64,000 nucleotides of DNA from Cliona cf. orientalis (GCA_963930775.1 OZ005704.1:2170001-2234000); one strand, 5' to 3'; shown: positions 1 through 11,858, counted from the stretch's first letter. Numbers and translations: made by a program. The notes: generated by a model not told the origin, from the sequence alone.

Positions 1-29
1 TAGGGAATTCCTGAAAGTGGTTGCAACTG

Positions 30-95
30 TTATGGTTCCCATGGACAGTTCATGATTCCCGGCCAGTCAGTAACAAGATGCTCATCAAGTCCATT
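30..95 (-). pseudogene. Last exon of a broken aldo-keto reductase paralogue
   Basis: Read on the minus strand, a TTTCAG acceptor is followed by 22 codons reading [16 protein letters not shown], then CPWEP and a stop. This is nearly identical to the last exon of the intact minus-strand AKR gene (11942-12007) and alignable with the last exon of the plus-strand AKR (10930-10992). The rest of the gene should lie to the right. There the intron is interrupted at position 184 by an 8-kb transposon, and homology to the AKR intron resumes at 8221 without the penultimate exon. No other exons of this copy were found, so it is called a pseudogene remnant. Confidence 0.75.
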
Positions 96-489
96 CTGAA
101 ACAGTGGTATAGCGGAAGGAAAGAGTCGTCAATCAAAATTAATGTATTGCATGAAAGTTTGGAGATTAATTACTAGGTACCACCACTGTAAAAAACTGGC
201 AGTATAAGCTAGTATATGTATGGTAGTATATGTTTGTTATTCAGCTGTTATAAGTCCGCTTATATGTGATAGTGACATAAGCTTGTTTTAAGCTAGCTTA
301 TATGGTTAGAAGGATATAAGCTGGAGCCAATAACACTCTTATATTGTTAGAGGGTATAAGCTGGAGTCAATAACACTCTTATTTCAATCTCATATGGTAT
401 ATGCTTGCTATAAATATATGCTTATATCAAACCCTTGCTTACTATCAGTACCTGCCCCTCCCATTCCCTGCTGGTCTTAGCCCCTCCCT

Positions 490-1730
490 CTCTCTCCAGC
501 TGGGAGGGGGTGTATGGGGGGTGGATAGTGTCAAAAGTACAGTCACTGTTTTGGAGGAGGGTGACTTCACTGAGGAGGGGGGTGGTTTCAACTGGAGGGG
601 GTACTTTTGTATTGGAGGATACCAGTTTTTGTGTAGGAGTGCATTTTGATCTCGAGGAGGGGGTATAGCGCATCCGGAGTAGGGGGTCATACTTCGCTGG
701 GGAGGGGTGCATTTTGATCTCGAGGAGGGGGTCTACATCACCTGGAGTAGGGGGTGACACACTTTTGCTGGAGGATCAAGGAGGGGTGTGTTTTGATCTC
801 AAGGAGGGCTCTAGTTCATCTGAAGTAGGGGGTGATACTCTGGTTGGACGAGGATGCATTTGATATCGAGGGGCCGACTACTGAACGGAATATTGTGGGT
901 GTGGCACATTTTTACGCATGCGCAAATCCGTTAACATTATTTTAGTCTTCGCGCTGTGTGCTGGTACCATGACGGTGCGGAACGTGTGCTGGGAAGCAAG
1001 TCGCTTGGAAATGAGTTATTTTGGACTACTATAAATGTGTTGGTGGTGTCTCCTGTCGTACAAAGGTTCAATAATTGTATGTGCTACGAACAAATTATCA
1101 AATATCTGCGCTTCCTTGAATAAATGTAGCACCTTTGTACAAGAGACACCAGTACCCGGTAATACATCTACAGCAGTCCAGAACCACGCCACTAGCTTCC
1201 CAGCCTATAGCTAGCCACGTCCAAATTCAAAGCGTACAGGCCATGCCACGTGACGCGAAGATTTTATGCGCATGCGCGAAATGTGCCACACCCACATAAT
1301 CATCTATCGGCAACTGCTAGCTCCGTTCCATTGCTTCAAATATGCCCCTCCTCGAGATCAAAACGCACCCCTCCTCCAGCGAACTATGACCCCCTACTCC
1401 AGATGAACTAGACCCCTCCTCGCGATCAAAATGCACCCCTCCTCCAGCGAAGTATGACCCCTACTCCAGATGAGCTAGACCCCCTCCTCGAGATCAAAAC
1501 GCACCCCTCCTCCACAAATAGTGGTATCCTCCAACTGAAAAGCACCCCCTCCAGTTGAAACCACCCCCCTCCTCAGTGAAGTCACCCTCCTCCAAAACAG
1601 TGACTGTACTTTTGACACTATCCTCCAACTGAAAAGTACCCCCTCCAGTTGAAACCACCCCCCTCCTCAGTGAAGTCACCCTCCTCCAAAACAGTGACTG
1701 TACTTTTGACACTATCCACCCCCCATAGGG
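490..1730. repeat. Foldback block with GGAGGGG minisatellite arms
   Basis: The left arm (about 490-890) is built from imperfect G-rich units such as CTCGAGGAGGGGG. The right arm (about 1310-1730) is its inverted counterpart, including a copy of the run around TTTTGGAGGAGGGTGACTTC. Pairing continues inward: GTGTGGCACATTT near 899 pairs with AAATGTGCCACACCC near 1280, and GGTGTCTCCTG near 1045 pairs with a matching inverse near 1135-1150. Short reading frames here are products of the repeat. Confidence 0.8.
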
Positions 1731-2596
1731 GGTGGGGCTAGGTCATAATCATCGTGGAGCTATGACATCATTAAAACTCGACATTAATACCTTCACGAAG
1801 ATCTATCTTGCATTGACGCTACGAGTACTGTCGATGTCAGTCAGACTATCACAGAGAAGATATCTGATCACCGCCAGTGAGGCTCAGCTAATCACGCGGC
1901 TGCTCTGCCGAGTCAGGCTCGATCCCGCCCGAGTACATACCCCGAGTCACCCCATGTTTTGAGCTACGTCTACCAACCATTGTCATGATATCCCGGCCAT
2001 GCAGGCGTCAATGACGGTACGATCCAGCCCGATTCGCCGGAAAGCCGGCTGATTACATGCATTAATTAAGTGTTTTAGTATGCCATCTTATTGTGAATAG
2101 GTGTGCTCTTAATAGAAATATCCTCTGAGTACCTGTCCCTGCTTTGCAAGATGATCATTCTCTCCCTGGATATTGTCGAACAGATCATCTGAGACTCCGG
2201 TCTCCATGGTATGTAGAATTATATAGTATACCAGTATTTACTGTAGTGCACTCAGATGAGCCAATTAGGTAATGACAAGCCAGCGTACTTTTTTAATAAT
2301 CACTGTCTGAGATCATACGATCATTGGATAAATTTATGTGACTTGTTAACCGAGTCCCCCACTATCACCCTCCAGTGCTAACAAGATTTTAATAATGAGA
2401 GGCATTTTCTCCCAGATGAGTGTCACATATTCAGTGCCTAGCTATAGAGAAGTACGAATGGCAGTCTGAAAACACAAACACTCATTTATGCATCTTGAAA
2501 CATATAGAGCATATTATTATCATTTAATGGGGGGGGGGGGGTCCTCATTCATTCATTCATCCTGGTTTCAACCACTCTAATTCTACCAAAAGGCTT

Positions 2597-3225
2597 ACCA
2601 GCATGTAATCAGCCGTACACAGGTTCAAGACTTGTCCAAACCCGTTTCAGCCAACCACAGTGCTAGTTCTAAACATAAAAGCTTATTATTAGATTTAATT
2701 AACTAGTCAGACGTACCTATGGTTCAATCACCCTCTATATCAGTATGAAATCAAACACACACACAGTACCAGGAAATTACAGGCATATACCAGCATGTAA
2801 TCAGCCGTACACAGGTTCAAAGACTATTGTCCAAACCCGTTTCAGCCAACCACAGTGCTAGTGTTAAACATAAAAGCTTTAATATTAGATTTAATTAACT
2901 AGCCACGACGTACCTATGGTTCAATCACCCTCTATAATATCAGTATGAAATCAAACACACACAGGAAATTACAGGCGTATACCAGCATGTAATCAGCCGT
3001 ACACAGGTTCAAAGACTATCATAATGTCCAAACCCGTTTCAGCCAATTATACTGCTAGTTCGTTACCTATAATTCACATCCCTCACACACCTCACTTTAT
3101 ATGAATCAACCCTACGCTGCCCATACTGTACTAGGAAATATTATGATTACCAGCATGTAGTCAGCCATACACAGGTTCAAAGATTATTGTCCAAACCCGT
3201 TTCAGCCAACCACAGTGCTAGTAAT
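2597..3225. repeat. Tandem array, four units of about 170-192 bp
   Basis: The motif ACCAGCATGTAATCAGCCGT begins at 2597, 2789 and 2981, with a slightly diverged copy at 3149. Each is followed by CACAGGTTCAAAGACTATTGT and CCAAACCCGTTTCAGCCAAC. Spacing is 192, 192 and 168 bp. No coding potential is seen in the unit. Confidence 0.9.
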
Positions 3226-3229
3226 ACTA

Positions 3230-4250
3230 GGCACATTCATATTATGTAATAGCATTCCGTAAATAAATTCAAAATAAAGCACACCCTAGGATCTGTGTTG
3301 CACATAATTTGGTGTCTAGTTATGTGCGAGTCAGTATAAAAATAAAGAAGTACAACCCTAGGCCTCCACTTAAAATACTAAGTAAGGATGATGATGTTCT
3401 TTTTGCAGGACTCGACAGGATGCCTATGCATAGATGTCACTGGCGGATGATTGCACACCCCCCTCCTGACGTCGACCTCGGGTGCTATTTGGGGGTAATA
3501 TTTGGTGTAGCATTTTGCTGTTCCACGGACAAGCAATAGAGTCTGCTGTTGTCAACTGAACATGTTAACTTTGTTCTCTCTACCCTTACACAATGCATTG
3601 TGAATGTTCAGCACAACATTTTGTCATAACTAGCATAATTTTGCCGCTATCATCACTACTAATGCATGTAGCCAAGGAATATAATACATAACTCTGACAA
3701 TAAACTTCATGCTAGGAGAGAACTTTCATGAAGCGTACTTGGTTTGGTACACTTGCAAGTTTCCTGTGTAGGTGGGTGGGGCATAATAATTAACATTGGT
3801 ATACAACAAGCATGCTACACACATGATCATACAGCCACTGTATAGCTACACACTTGAAGCTCCCGAACTACTCATAATTATTATTATTGTGAAACTTGCT
3901 CAACTTCGTTCTCCTGTCTTTAGTAGTCCCTGCTTGATACTATTTCGCGCTCTCTTCTCACCGGACTCCTTTAGAGGCACCCATATCATCTGTCCTCGAG
4001 CATCATGAGCATGCATTGTCGGGTTGAGGATTCGCGGTCACAAGTTCGCGCCAAATTTTGCAGTCTTGTCACGGCGCGCGCTGCCATGCCGGCCGGCCAT
4101 TAACATACGTACGTGCAATACGACACGTGACTACATGGATTCAAATCCTTCTGACAAAGCTGACCAGGTCGGTGGCTGTTCTGGCCCTGAGTCTCTGTGA
4201 TCGACCATGACTGGTATCTCTCCGGCCGGTGTTTAGCGAGGAAACTACTG
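3230..4250. other. Unassigned stretch inside the 8-kb element
   Basis: AT-rich sequence with a 76-codon open frame (3309-3539, plus) that shows no recognisable domain, no compelling splice context and no paralogue in the window. I see no supportable gene. Confidence 0.4.
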
Positions 4251-4251
4251 T

Positions 4252-4738
4252 ATACGTAGCGTACAGTTTTATTTTCAACAGATTGGATTCCTGGTGCGTA
4301 TCTCAGAGATTTAAACACCGTGTGCCAGGCAAATCCTGTAAGTGGCTGATAACGTGAATACCAGACTGTCACTTGTTTATTTCTTGCTCAGGTATCTACA
4401 TATACGTAGCGTACAGTTTTATTTTCAACAGACTGGATTCCTGGTGTGTATCTCATGTGGGATCGTAAAGGTTTAAACACCGTGTGCCAGGCTAACCCTG
4501 TAAGTGGCTGATAACGTGAATACCAGACTGTCACTTGTTTATTTCTTGCTCAGGTATCTACATAATGTATGTAGCGTACAGTTTTATTTTCAACAGATTG
4601 GATTCCTGGTGCGTATCTCGTGTTGGATCGTAAAGATTTCAACACCGTGTGCCAGGCTAACCCTGTAAGTGGCTGATAACGTGACTACCAGGCTGTCACT
4701 CGTTTTTTTTCTTGCTATAGGTATCTACATATCATGTA
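4252..4738. repeat. Tandem array, three units of about 150-166 bp
   Basis: Units start at about 4252, 4401 and 4567 with the motif GTAGCGTACAGTTTTATTTT and run through GTGTGCCAGGC and CTGATAACGTGA to TTTCTTGC and GGTATCTACAT. The copies differ by small indels and substitutions. Confidence 0.9.
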
Positions 4739-5385
4739 GGCCCATCTGTATATATATTTGGCAGCAATGTGCAAGCCTGGTTCGAGGGTTTCACCTGTAG
4801 TATGATGTTAGTTGAAGGTAGGTCAATTTGGCCAGGGTATACCGTTGAACACCTGCTGTCACTATGATGATCATGTAAATATAGGCATGACATTGTGGCA
4901 ATCTGAATTGGTTTCAGTGTATAAAAGAAATCTGGAAAAAAAAACTCAGGTATATTTAAACAAGTATTATGATTGCTACTAGCATCATAATTTTACCAAT
5001 CTCTACATGTACTGTAGCTGGCGAGGACTTCGTAGCAATTGCAATGTTATTCAAGCCCTCTGGATTGACTCAGGTATATAAAGAATAATCATGTGTCTCA
5101 TAAATGACTATCTTTTCTTAATCAGGCTTGAAGTATAAACCTTGGATCGAGGCACTGCATCCAACACCAATCTTGGTCACTACAGGTAGATATTGCAACT
5201 AGTAACATATTGCATACAGACCTTCCATTCATACACTCTTTCTTTCTTACCCCACCATCCTCTCTCTATCTCGTTTCACTCTCGCTCATTCACCATTCTC
5301 TCCCTCTCTCTGTCTCTCTTTCTCTCTTTCTCTCTCCCTCTCTCTTTCCCTCTATCTCCCTCGTTTCACTCTCGCTTATTTCACC

Positions 5386-5390
<5 letters not shown>

Positions 5391-5456
<66 letters not shown>
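5391..5456. repeat. (CT)n microsatellite
   Basis: A pure CT dinucleotide run of about 33 repeats, preceded from 5220 by imperfect CTCTYT-rich sequence. The serine/leucine-rich frames across it are repeat translation. Confidence 0.97.
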
Positions 5457-5459
<3 letters not shown>

Positions 5460-5949
5460 GTCATTCTGCAGATCTGATGAGCAAATGCCATCTGGACATT
5501 CTTTAAACTGATTTGGTGTATTTTGGCCGTTTAACCATTTATGGCTATATGCTATATATATATACATGATTATTATATCATAGTGACGCCATTGATCAAG
5601 TGCGTATATATAGCGCTGGCAGTACAGCTCGCTAGTGCGGTTAATATACATTCCTCATGGCTAGCTCGCTAACCGCACGCGCATAGGATGCATTACGTAA
5701 TTGCATTTATGCGCGCGCGCGCAATCGACGCGTATAAGCTTTGGTATACATTTGGTATAGAGCGTTATTCGCCCTAGTATAAGACCGAATAAGTTGAATG
5801 TATATCACATGGATAAGCGCGCTTATACGGCCAAGGCTTAAGGTACCATTAAATTGCGTGGGCGTGAGGTGGGGGATATGACACCTAAACCACATCAAAG
5901 TCATTAGTGAGGTGCATGTTGTGTAACCACGCCCTTTTCATTGCACAGG

Positions 5950-6570
5950 TCTCAGGGGTGTGGCTGCTAGAGCCGGAAGTGTTCATTTAATATCCTCCAT
6001 GGACCGGAAGCCGAGCCGGAAGGGAGGGGCCAGGCCACGCCCAAAACAGCCCCACCCTGTTCCCCAAGGACCACCATTCTCAATCAAGTGCCTACTAACC
6101 ACCGGATGTCCACCGGAAGCCCACAATCAATCCCAATTAAAACGCACAGCTTCCTCAAGGCCAAAACACACACAAACACTTGGAGGCCGTTCTGCCTCAC
6201 CGCCCACGCAAGAGCTCACCTCATTTCCTGTGTGGGCGGAGTAACAACACGTCATCGCAACCACATCCGCTTCAAACCATCGTCAGCTTCCGTCCAGCCG
6301 TACAGGCCCCTCGATCGCACCGCCGTACAGTGCCTCATTAACAGACATGGCCTCACCTTTGACCTCCTGCCACGCCCCCAAAGCCTCCTCGCGGGGTTCA
6401 AAGGTCACCACCGCTTCCGGGACACGCCCACCTATCGCCGAGGCCAAGTCCCAGGCGCCGATGTCCAAGCACTGGCCCGTGAAGCCACGCCCAATCGGAA
6501 GCAATAAAACCTGCATTAACGCACACGCACACACTCCACACAGTGCCAGGAACACGCCCACATGCTTAAT
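5950..6570. other. GC-richer island with an unassigned minus-strand frame
   Basis: This block stands out from the AT-rich surroundings by repeated CACGCCC/GGGCGTGG words. On the minus strand it has a 92-codon frame (6561 to 6283) with a hydrophobic start (MGVFLALCGVCACALMQV) and a mixed-composition remainder ending in GPVRLDGS. A plus-strand frame overlaps the same bases (6088-6507). I recognise no family. It could be a captured fragment or chance. A poly-T run of about 24 bases follows at 6584. Confidence 0.25.
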
Positions 6571-6687
6571 TAGGCCTAATAAGCTTTTTTTTTTTTTTTT
6601 TTTTTTTCAAGGAGACCACACAACAAGCAGAAAAAAAATTGTCCGGAAACCATGATATAGTTGAGCTGGATGCTTAGTAGAGCCATA

Positions 6688-7292
6688 CAATGCAAGCAGG
6701 CAGCCTATACTCCAATTTTGGCCAAATTGGGTAAAGGTCGACACGTCTATGTGCGCGCGTAGCCCCGCCCCTCACGTAGCGCGTGGGCGGAAACATTGCA
6801 AATGCATGGCTTCCTATACAAACATATGGGGAAACTTCAAAGGGCCATAACTTTAATTGTAAGGTGTGAATCAAAATTTCCCGCCATCAAAATTCTAGTT
6901 TTGACCCATTCTGCGTGCCCATGTAAAAATTATCCCCCCAAGTGCTCCCAAACCCCCCATGAATTAGATTATTTAATTATTTAAATTTGCAATGCAAGCA
7001 GGCAGCCTATACTCCAATTTTGGCCAAATTGGGTAAAGGTCGACACGTCTATGTGCGCGCGTAGCCCCGCCCCTCACGTAGCGCGTGGGCGGAAACATTG
7101 CAAATGCATGGCTTCCTATACAAACATATGGGGAAACTTCAAAGGGCCATAACTTTAATTGTAAGGTGTGAATCAAAATTTCCCGCCATCAAAATTCTAG
7201 TTTTGACCCATTCTGCGTGCCCATGTAAAAATTATCCCCCCAAGTGCTCCCAAACCCCCCATGAATTAGATTATTTAATTATTTAATTATTT
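6688..7292. repeat. Two-copy tandem duplication, 302-bp unit
   Basis: The segments starting at 6688 and 6990 with CAATGCAAGCAGGCAGCC are virtually identical through CATGAATTAGATTATTTAAT. Exact periodicity of 302 bp and near-perfect identity suggest a recent duplication. Confidence 0.95.
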
Positions 7293-7303
7293 AAATGAAC
7301 CCT

Positions 7304-7517
7304 TGACCACATCCCCAGTGGCTGCATAGTTCTAATGGTGCATGTGGTAAAGGTCGTCAATACACACATCGATGCCGGGGCCTCAATCACAGAGATGGAG
7401 TCTAAGATCAACTTTCGACTTCGAGTTTCGATGCTTCAATCAAAGGAGATGAACTCGACAGCACAGTACAGCTTCCGAACTTCAGATCGGTCGTGGCATG
7501 ACGCGTGCTATAAATAG
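7304..7517. repeat. Dispersed repeat, copy 1
   Basis: About 200 bp running from the ACATCCCCAGT region through GGTAAAGGTCGTCAATAC and GAGATGGAGTCTAAGAT to CAGTACAGCTTCCGAACTTC. A diverged copy in the same orientation lies at 39850-40045. Its class is unknown. Confidence 0.8.
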
Positions 7518-8220
7518 CGCAAGGCTAGCTTTATTTATCCACAGGATTACGTCAGCCAAGAAAACGCGTGAAGTTCGGCCAGCATTACTTGTCGGAGAAA
7601 GTAGCACTCAGCTTTTAATGTATTCGCTGGGTATGTATGTAAGTTAATATACGATTCTGTGGATTTTCAGGTCTCAGAAGTGTTCTGTAAAGGCTCTGAA
7701 TTTTAGCGCTATGACGACATAGGTTACATCATAATTACATCATAATTACCTTATAACCGCAAAAAAGTAAATTTATACTGGGGATGTAATTTGCTTTTTT
7801 TTTCTACTTGTTGTGTAATGTAATAAGTCGTTGCGGTTAATAGTTAAGAAAGAATGCTTTGATCTTGCTTTGATGTGGGCAATTACCGGCGTTTTCTTCA
7901 GGGGCCACTTCCGGTTGCTAATTACACGCGCATAATCATCCCTGGCCGATTCTGGACACGCCCACCTTCGACCAAAAGCACTCGTATGGCCTCTTCGGCC
8001 ACGCCCCTTCACGATTCGCTAATTGAATTAGCCAATCCTGACGCTCACGCCCACGCACTTTAATGCTACCTTAAACGATATCCTTAAGCCCGAATACGCA
8101 CATATAAGCAACCGACCTACAGAGGTATAAGCCCAGCGGAAACCAGTCTTAATCTAATGATATAATACAGTTTTAAGCCAGTAATAAGGCTGCGTATACT
8201 CATCGTTTTTTACAGTGCAC

Positions 8221-8487
8221 AACCAATATAATATTATTATCAACCCCCAAATCAGAAGTAGGGGGCTATCCCAGAGCCTGCTGCTCACGTAAATCAAATT
8301 TTCTAAAAAGGAGAGCCGCAGTACTTAGACATACATTTGGGTGTACAATTTATGAAGAATACTAGGGGTACAGCTGCAGGGACAGAAAGAATGCATAACC
8401 TGACTTGTTGAATTGCATGGCCATAATTAAGCATAAGCTGCTATGCATTTGTGCTAGATTATTATAAATTCATGGCTAAGCTCTCAT
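8221..8487 (-). pseudogene. AKR intron remnant lacking the penultimate exon
   Basis: This segment aligns with the minus-strand AKR gene at about 12100-12270 and then directly with 12470-12550, joining at GGGTACAG and ACAGAAAGAATGCATAACC. The intervening 148-nt exon (12310-12457 in the intact gene) and its flanks are absent. Together with the exon at 30-95 it forms one decayed AKR copy, split by the 8-kb transposon. Confidence 0.7.
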
Positions 8488-8509
8488 CAGAGCAATGGTG
8501 TACTAGGGT

Positions 8510-8840
8510 CAGGGGCGTAGCTTAGTTGTTTCCTTGTTGCCCGGAAACCCCCCTGGCAGTCAGATTCAGTATTATCTTAGTATGATTTGGCTATCAGGAA
8601 ACCCCCCTTGGTTTACAAATTCACTGTGCAGACACTAAAATCTCCTAAAACTTAGCCTAGGTCTCCTCCTTTTGTGCTTTTCTCTACCAAAATCTCGAGA
8701 ATCTAGCAAGCTCTAGCTGAAAATGGCGATCGTTAATTAGAGGGCGTGGCCGAAAAGTGGGCGTGGTCGTTAAATTTTTCGCGCGCGCTTCGCGCGCAAC
8801 TGCTAGGAAACCCCCTCAGAAAATCCTGGCTACGCCCCTG
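8510..8840. mobile_element. 331-bp hAT-like MITE with 5-bp target duplication
   Basis: Inverted ends CAGGGGCGTAGC and GCTACGCCCCTG are flanked by the exact direct repeat AGGGT (8505-8509, 8841-8845). It belongs with three other small elements in the window that show 5-bp duplications. It ends about 110 bp upstream of the first AKR start codon, so it may form part of that promoter region. Confidence 0.85.
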
Positions 8841-8949
8841 AGGGTGTATTTGCAGATAACTTTCGAATACAGATATTCATATGGTGCAACTCTGCCACAA
8901 GATGCATGGGCGTTGCAAATTAGCCCCGCCCACTATCCTACCTCCTGGC

Positions 8950-10992
8950 ATGAATACACTAGTGCTCAAATTGGGGTGCTTGCTGAGTTGTATTCTGATC
9001 TGTTCAGTTGAGGGGGCAAGTTCCATCTTTAGCAGCAACAGTACAGGTGGGCCCGAAGCAGACGCGTACAGCTGGGAAGCAGTGGATTTTATGACCATGG
9101 CAGCTAGCATTGAGAGCAAGACCTCTACCTTCAAGCTTCTTGATGGCCACTCCATTCCTGTGTTTGGCCTGGGTGTCTATCTAGCCAAAGCTAACGGGGA
9201 GACTGAACAGGCAGTGCTGTGGGCGTTGAAACACGGCTACAGGCTGATTGACACAGCAGCAATTTACAAGTAAGTGGTTCATAAGGACTTCTCATCACAA
9301 GTTTGATAAACTGTCTCCTCCTTTTATTGCCTATGGGTGTACGTTAATAGGAATGAAGAGGAAGTAGGGTCAGCTTTAAAGAAGTGTGGGATTCCCAGAG
9401 AGGAGATTTATGTCACAACAAAGGTATGTTGAACTATAATCTCATGCCCAGCCCCCAATTTACACACCTGATTTCACTGGAAAGGGTGCGTAGTACCCTT
9501 GGAGGGTGATTACTAACTAATTTTCTTTCTCAGGTTTGGGACTCTGACCATGATAAAGAAAGCACCATCAAGGCCTTCCATGACAGCCTCAAGAAGTAAG
9601 CTATATTATTATACCAGTTATCTAAACGTGAATTGTTTACTTGTATGTATTAAACACTCAATCATGTCATATCCGATTGTAGACTAGGGCTGGAGTATGT
9701 TGACCTCTACCTGATGCACTCCCCTATGGGAGGGAAGACTCTAGAGACATGGGATGCCATGATCCAGCTGCAGGAACAAGGACTTATAAGGTAAGTCAGG
9801 AATATCATCCTGGGCAAAATAAAAGTAATGTATGGCTGTTTCGCTTAGCTCTTTGTATTATAGCCTCATTCCCAGGCCTGTCCCTATATGTATGTGGGGA
9901 TGCAGTGTGTGTGTGTGTGTGTGTGTGTGCATGTGTGTGTCTGCCTCTCTGTGCCTTATAACAAGCTATACCAGTAGGACACTTTTCGTTGTGAAAAGAG
10001 AGCGTCATTGGAACATGAATACAAGTGGTTATGGACTAATTGACAGCTGGATAGATCTCAGAGCAACCGTGTTATATAATTATTAATTTATTTTACTGTT
10101 AGGAGGTAATGCAAAGGTCATCATGGAGGTACACACATACACATACACATACACACATACCCTAACAGGTCTATCGGTGTGTCTAACTTCAACGTACACC
10201 ACTTGGAGCAGCTGAAGCTTGCTAGGCCCAACCATGTCCCTGTAGTCAACCAGATTGAGCTGTCCCCCTACCTGACCCGGGATGAGGTGGTCAAGTACTG
10301 CCAGCAGGAGGGCATCGTAGTAGAGGCTTACTCACCACTCACAAAGGGACAGAAGCTCAATGACCCTGTGCTCGTAAAGATAGCACAAAAGTAAGTTTGA
10401 GCTATGTCTATGAATGATTAAACACCCAAGTGGTAGAGTTAGCTTTCTGAAAAGATTTTTTGTTTTATATATTCCCCACATCTTTCACTCCAGATACAAC
10501 AAATCGACAGCTCAACTGTTGATCCGCTGGTGTCTTGAGCGTGGGTTTGTCTGCATCCCCAAGTCTGTCAAGGAACAGAGGATCATTGAGAATGGTGACG
10601 TCTTCAACTTTAAAATCTCAGATGAAGACATGCAAGTTTTGGTGAGTCGTGTATGGTGTACAATGTATAGAACATTCGTTGAGCCCTCCTTTCAAACCAG
10701 ACATGTACATGTAATGTACTGTACAACGTTAACTGAGTTACTGTGCCCTAGGCCTCCTGGCGCATACACATGTATACCAGTTAACGAAGCCTTCAGAACA
10801 GATTTTCGTAGATGTGTGGGAGTAGCTAGGGAGAGTTTACAAGCCTTGATGTTGCCACATAATTAAAAGAATTAGTCCCTAATGCTAGATTACCACTTCT
10901 TTTAAGTTATACACAAATATTTTTTGCAGAATGGAATGAACGAGAATCTGATCACCGGCTGGGACCCTCTCACTCACCCCTGGGAGCCTTGA
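8950..10992 (+). CDS. Aldo-keto reductase (plus-strand copy)
   Basis: Predicted NADPH-dependent aldo-keto reductase of the AKR superfamily, reducing aldehydes or ketones; the natural substrate is unknown. Seven exons: 8950-9269, 9351-9423, 9534-9595, 9683-9790, 10169-10390, 10494-10641 and 10930-10992. All have GT-AG borders and matching phases, giving 331 aa. The catalytic tetrad is visible: Asp and Tyr in LIDTAAIY, Lys in VTTKVW, His in YLMHSP. The cofactor-side motif [10 protein letters not shown] is also present. The chosen start adds a hydrophobic N-terminus ([19 protein letters not shown]) that looks like a signal peptide. An internal ATG at 9091 would give 284 aa, with Lys84 and His117 at the positions usual for the family, so a cytosolic form is equally possible. 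It is convergent with the related minus-strand gene. Confidence 0.9.
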
Positions 10993-11149
10993 ACTCTCAA
11001 ACAATTACATAATTTAGTGATTGGAAGTATAGTACATATGTTCATAATAATTGTATGCGTAGCAATTTTCAACTACATGTACATTTATATTAATTACTAT
11101 ACCATAGTGTCCTGGGTAAGCACCTGGTCCAATGTGCGCTTAAATATTA

Positions 11150-11341
11150 TACCGTAAATCACGAATATTTCGTGTCTAAAATATTTCATGTGATAATATT
11201 TCGCGTTAAATAATTTTCGGACGAACGACCCTGTACCGCATTATCGTTAATATTGCACATGTATTTTCATGCGTTTAATTTTCGCACAAGCCTGGCTGTC
11301 AGAAAATATTTTAACAACGAAATATTCGCGATTTACGGTAA
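11150..11341. mobile_element. 192-bp MITE, TACCGTAAATC family, copy 1
   Basis: Ends are inverted: TACCGTAAATCACGAATATT and AATATTCGCGATTTACGGTA. A second copy in the opposite orientation lies at 23469-23660 in an FBH1 intron. Confidence 0.88.
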
Positions 11342-11612
11342 CTTGCGATCTAGTTTGGTAAGTTTGGCCCGCATGGGTGTTTACCTGGGATCAAAAATTC
11401 CATACGTTTGTATAGAAGCTACTACAGTGGCCCCTTGAAATAATAATAATATTATTATGGTATATACATGGGCTCGGGACACTATAATAATATTATAATA
11501 ATTATAGTAAGCACCATTACAGTATCATAAAAATACAATGTCATTTACATGACATGTCATGTCATTTGTGTATTAATCACAAGAGAGCTAGTTAGGGAAT
11601 TCCTAAATATTA

Positions 11613-11749
11613 GTTAGACACTGTTTAGGAGGTTTCTATGTAATTTAGAAGACCAAAGGACTCTATATAGAATCCCGAGCGAAGCGAGGGTTCTATGAGA
11701 GCCCTGAGGTCTTCTAAATCACATAGAAACCGACTAAACAGTGTCTAAC
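11613..11749. repeat. 137-bp near-palindromic hairpin
   Basis: GTTAGACACTGTTTA and AGGTTTCTATG on the left pair with CATAGAAACC and TAAACAGTGTCTAAC on the right, giving arms of about 43 bp around a loop containing CCCGAGCGAAGCGAGGG. It sits downstream of the minus-strand AKR stop codon. A small foldback transposon is the likeliest identity. Confidence 0.8.
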
Positions 11750-11794
11750 AAGTTTAGATCATATAGTTTTGTATTGCTAAGAGCCAGAGGGCAA

Positions 11795-11858
11795 AACTTG
11801 TAGGTGACTATGAAAATCTTTTAGGTGACTATGAGAAGCTTGTAGGTGACTATGAGAT
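11795..11858. repeat. Short minisatellite, TAGGTGACTATGA units
   Basis: Three adjacent copies of TAGGTGACTATGA with GAAGCTTG-like spacers, period about 27 bp, between the hairpin and the last exon of the minus-strand AKR gene. Confidence 0.8.

Larger units (their letters stand above)
184..8217. mobile_element. 8.0-kb CACTG-ended DNA transposon (CACTA/EnSpm-like)
   Basis: The ends are perfect 13-bp inverted repeats, CACTGTAAAAAAC on the left and GTTTTTTACAGTG on the right, flanked by a 3-bp direct repeat CAC (181-183 and 8218-8220). Both subterminal regions carry several copies of TATAAGC-like motifs (near 205-370 and 8100-8200), as expected of CACTA-superfamily elements. The flanks rejoin into the AKR intron seen intact near 12090-12110, which gives an empty-site comparison. 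The interior holds a foldback block, three tandem arrays and a CT microsatellite. No transposase was recognised, so it appears non-autonomous or strongly decayed. Confidence 0.82.

Noticed and set aside
5193..5651. Ser/Leu-rich and Arg/Glu-rich frames
   Set aside because: Translations of the CT microsatellite.
6674..7286. Pairs of identical small frames on both strands
   Set aside because: They come from the 302-bp tandem duplication and have no coding signature.
10414..10866. Single 150-codon plus-strand frame in the AKR gene
   Set aside because: It reads through two introns. The true exon is 10494-10641, by comparison with the paralogue.
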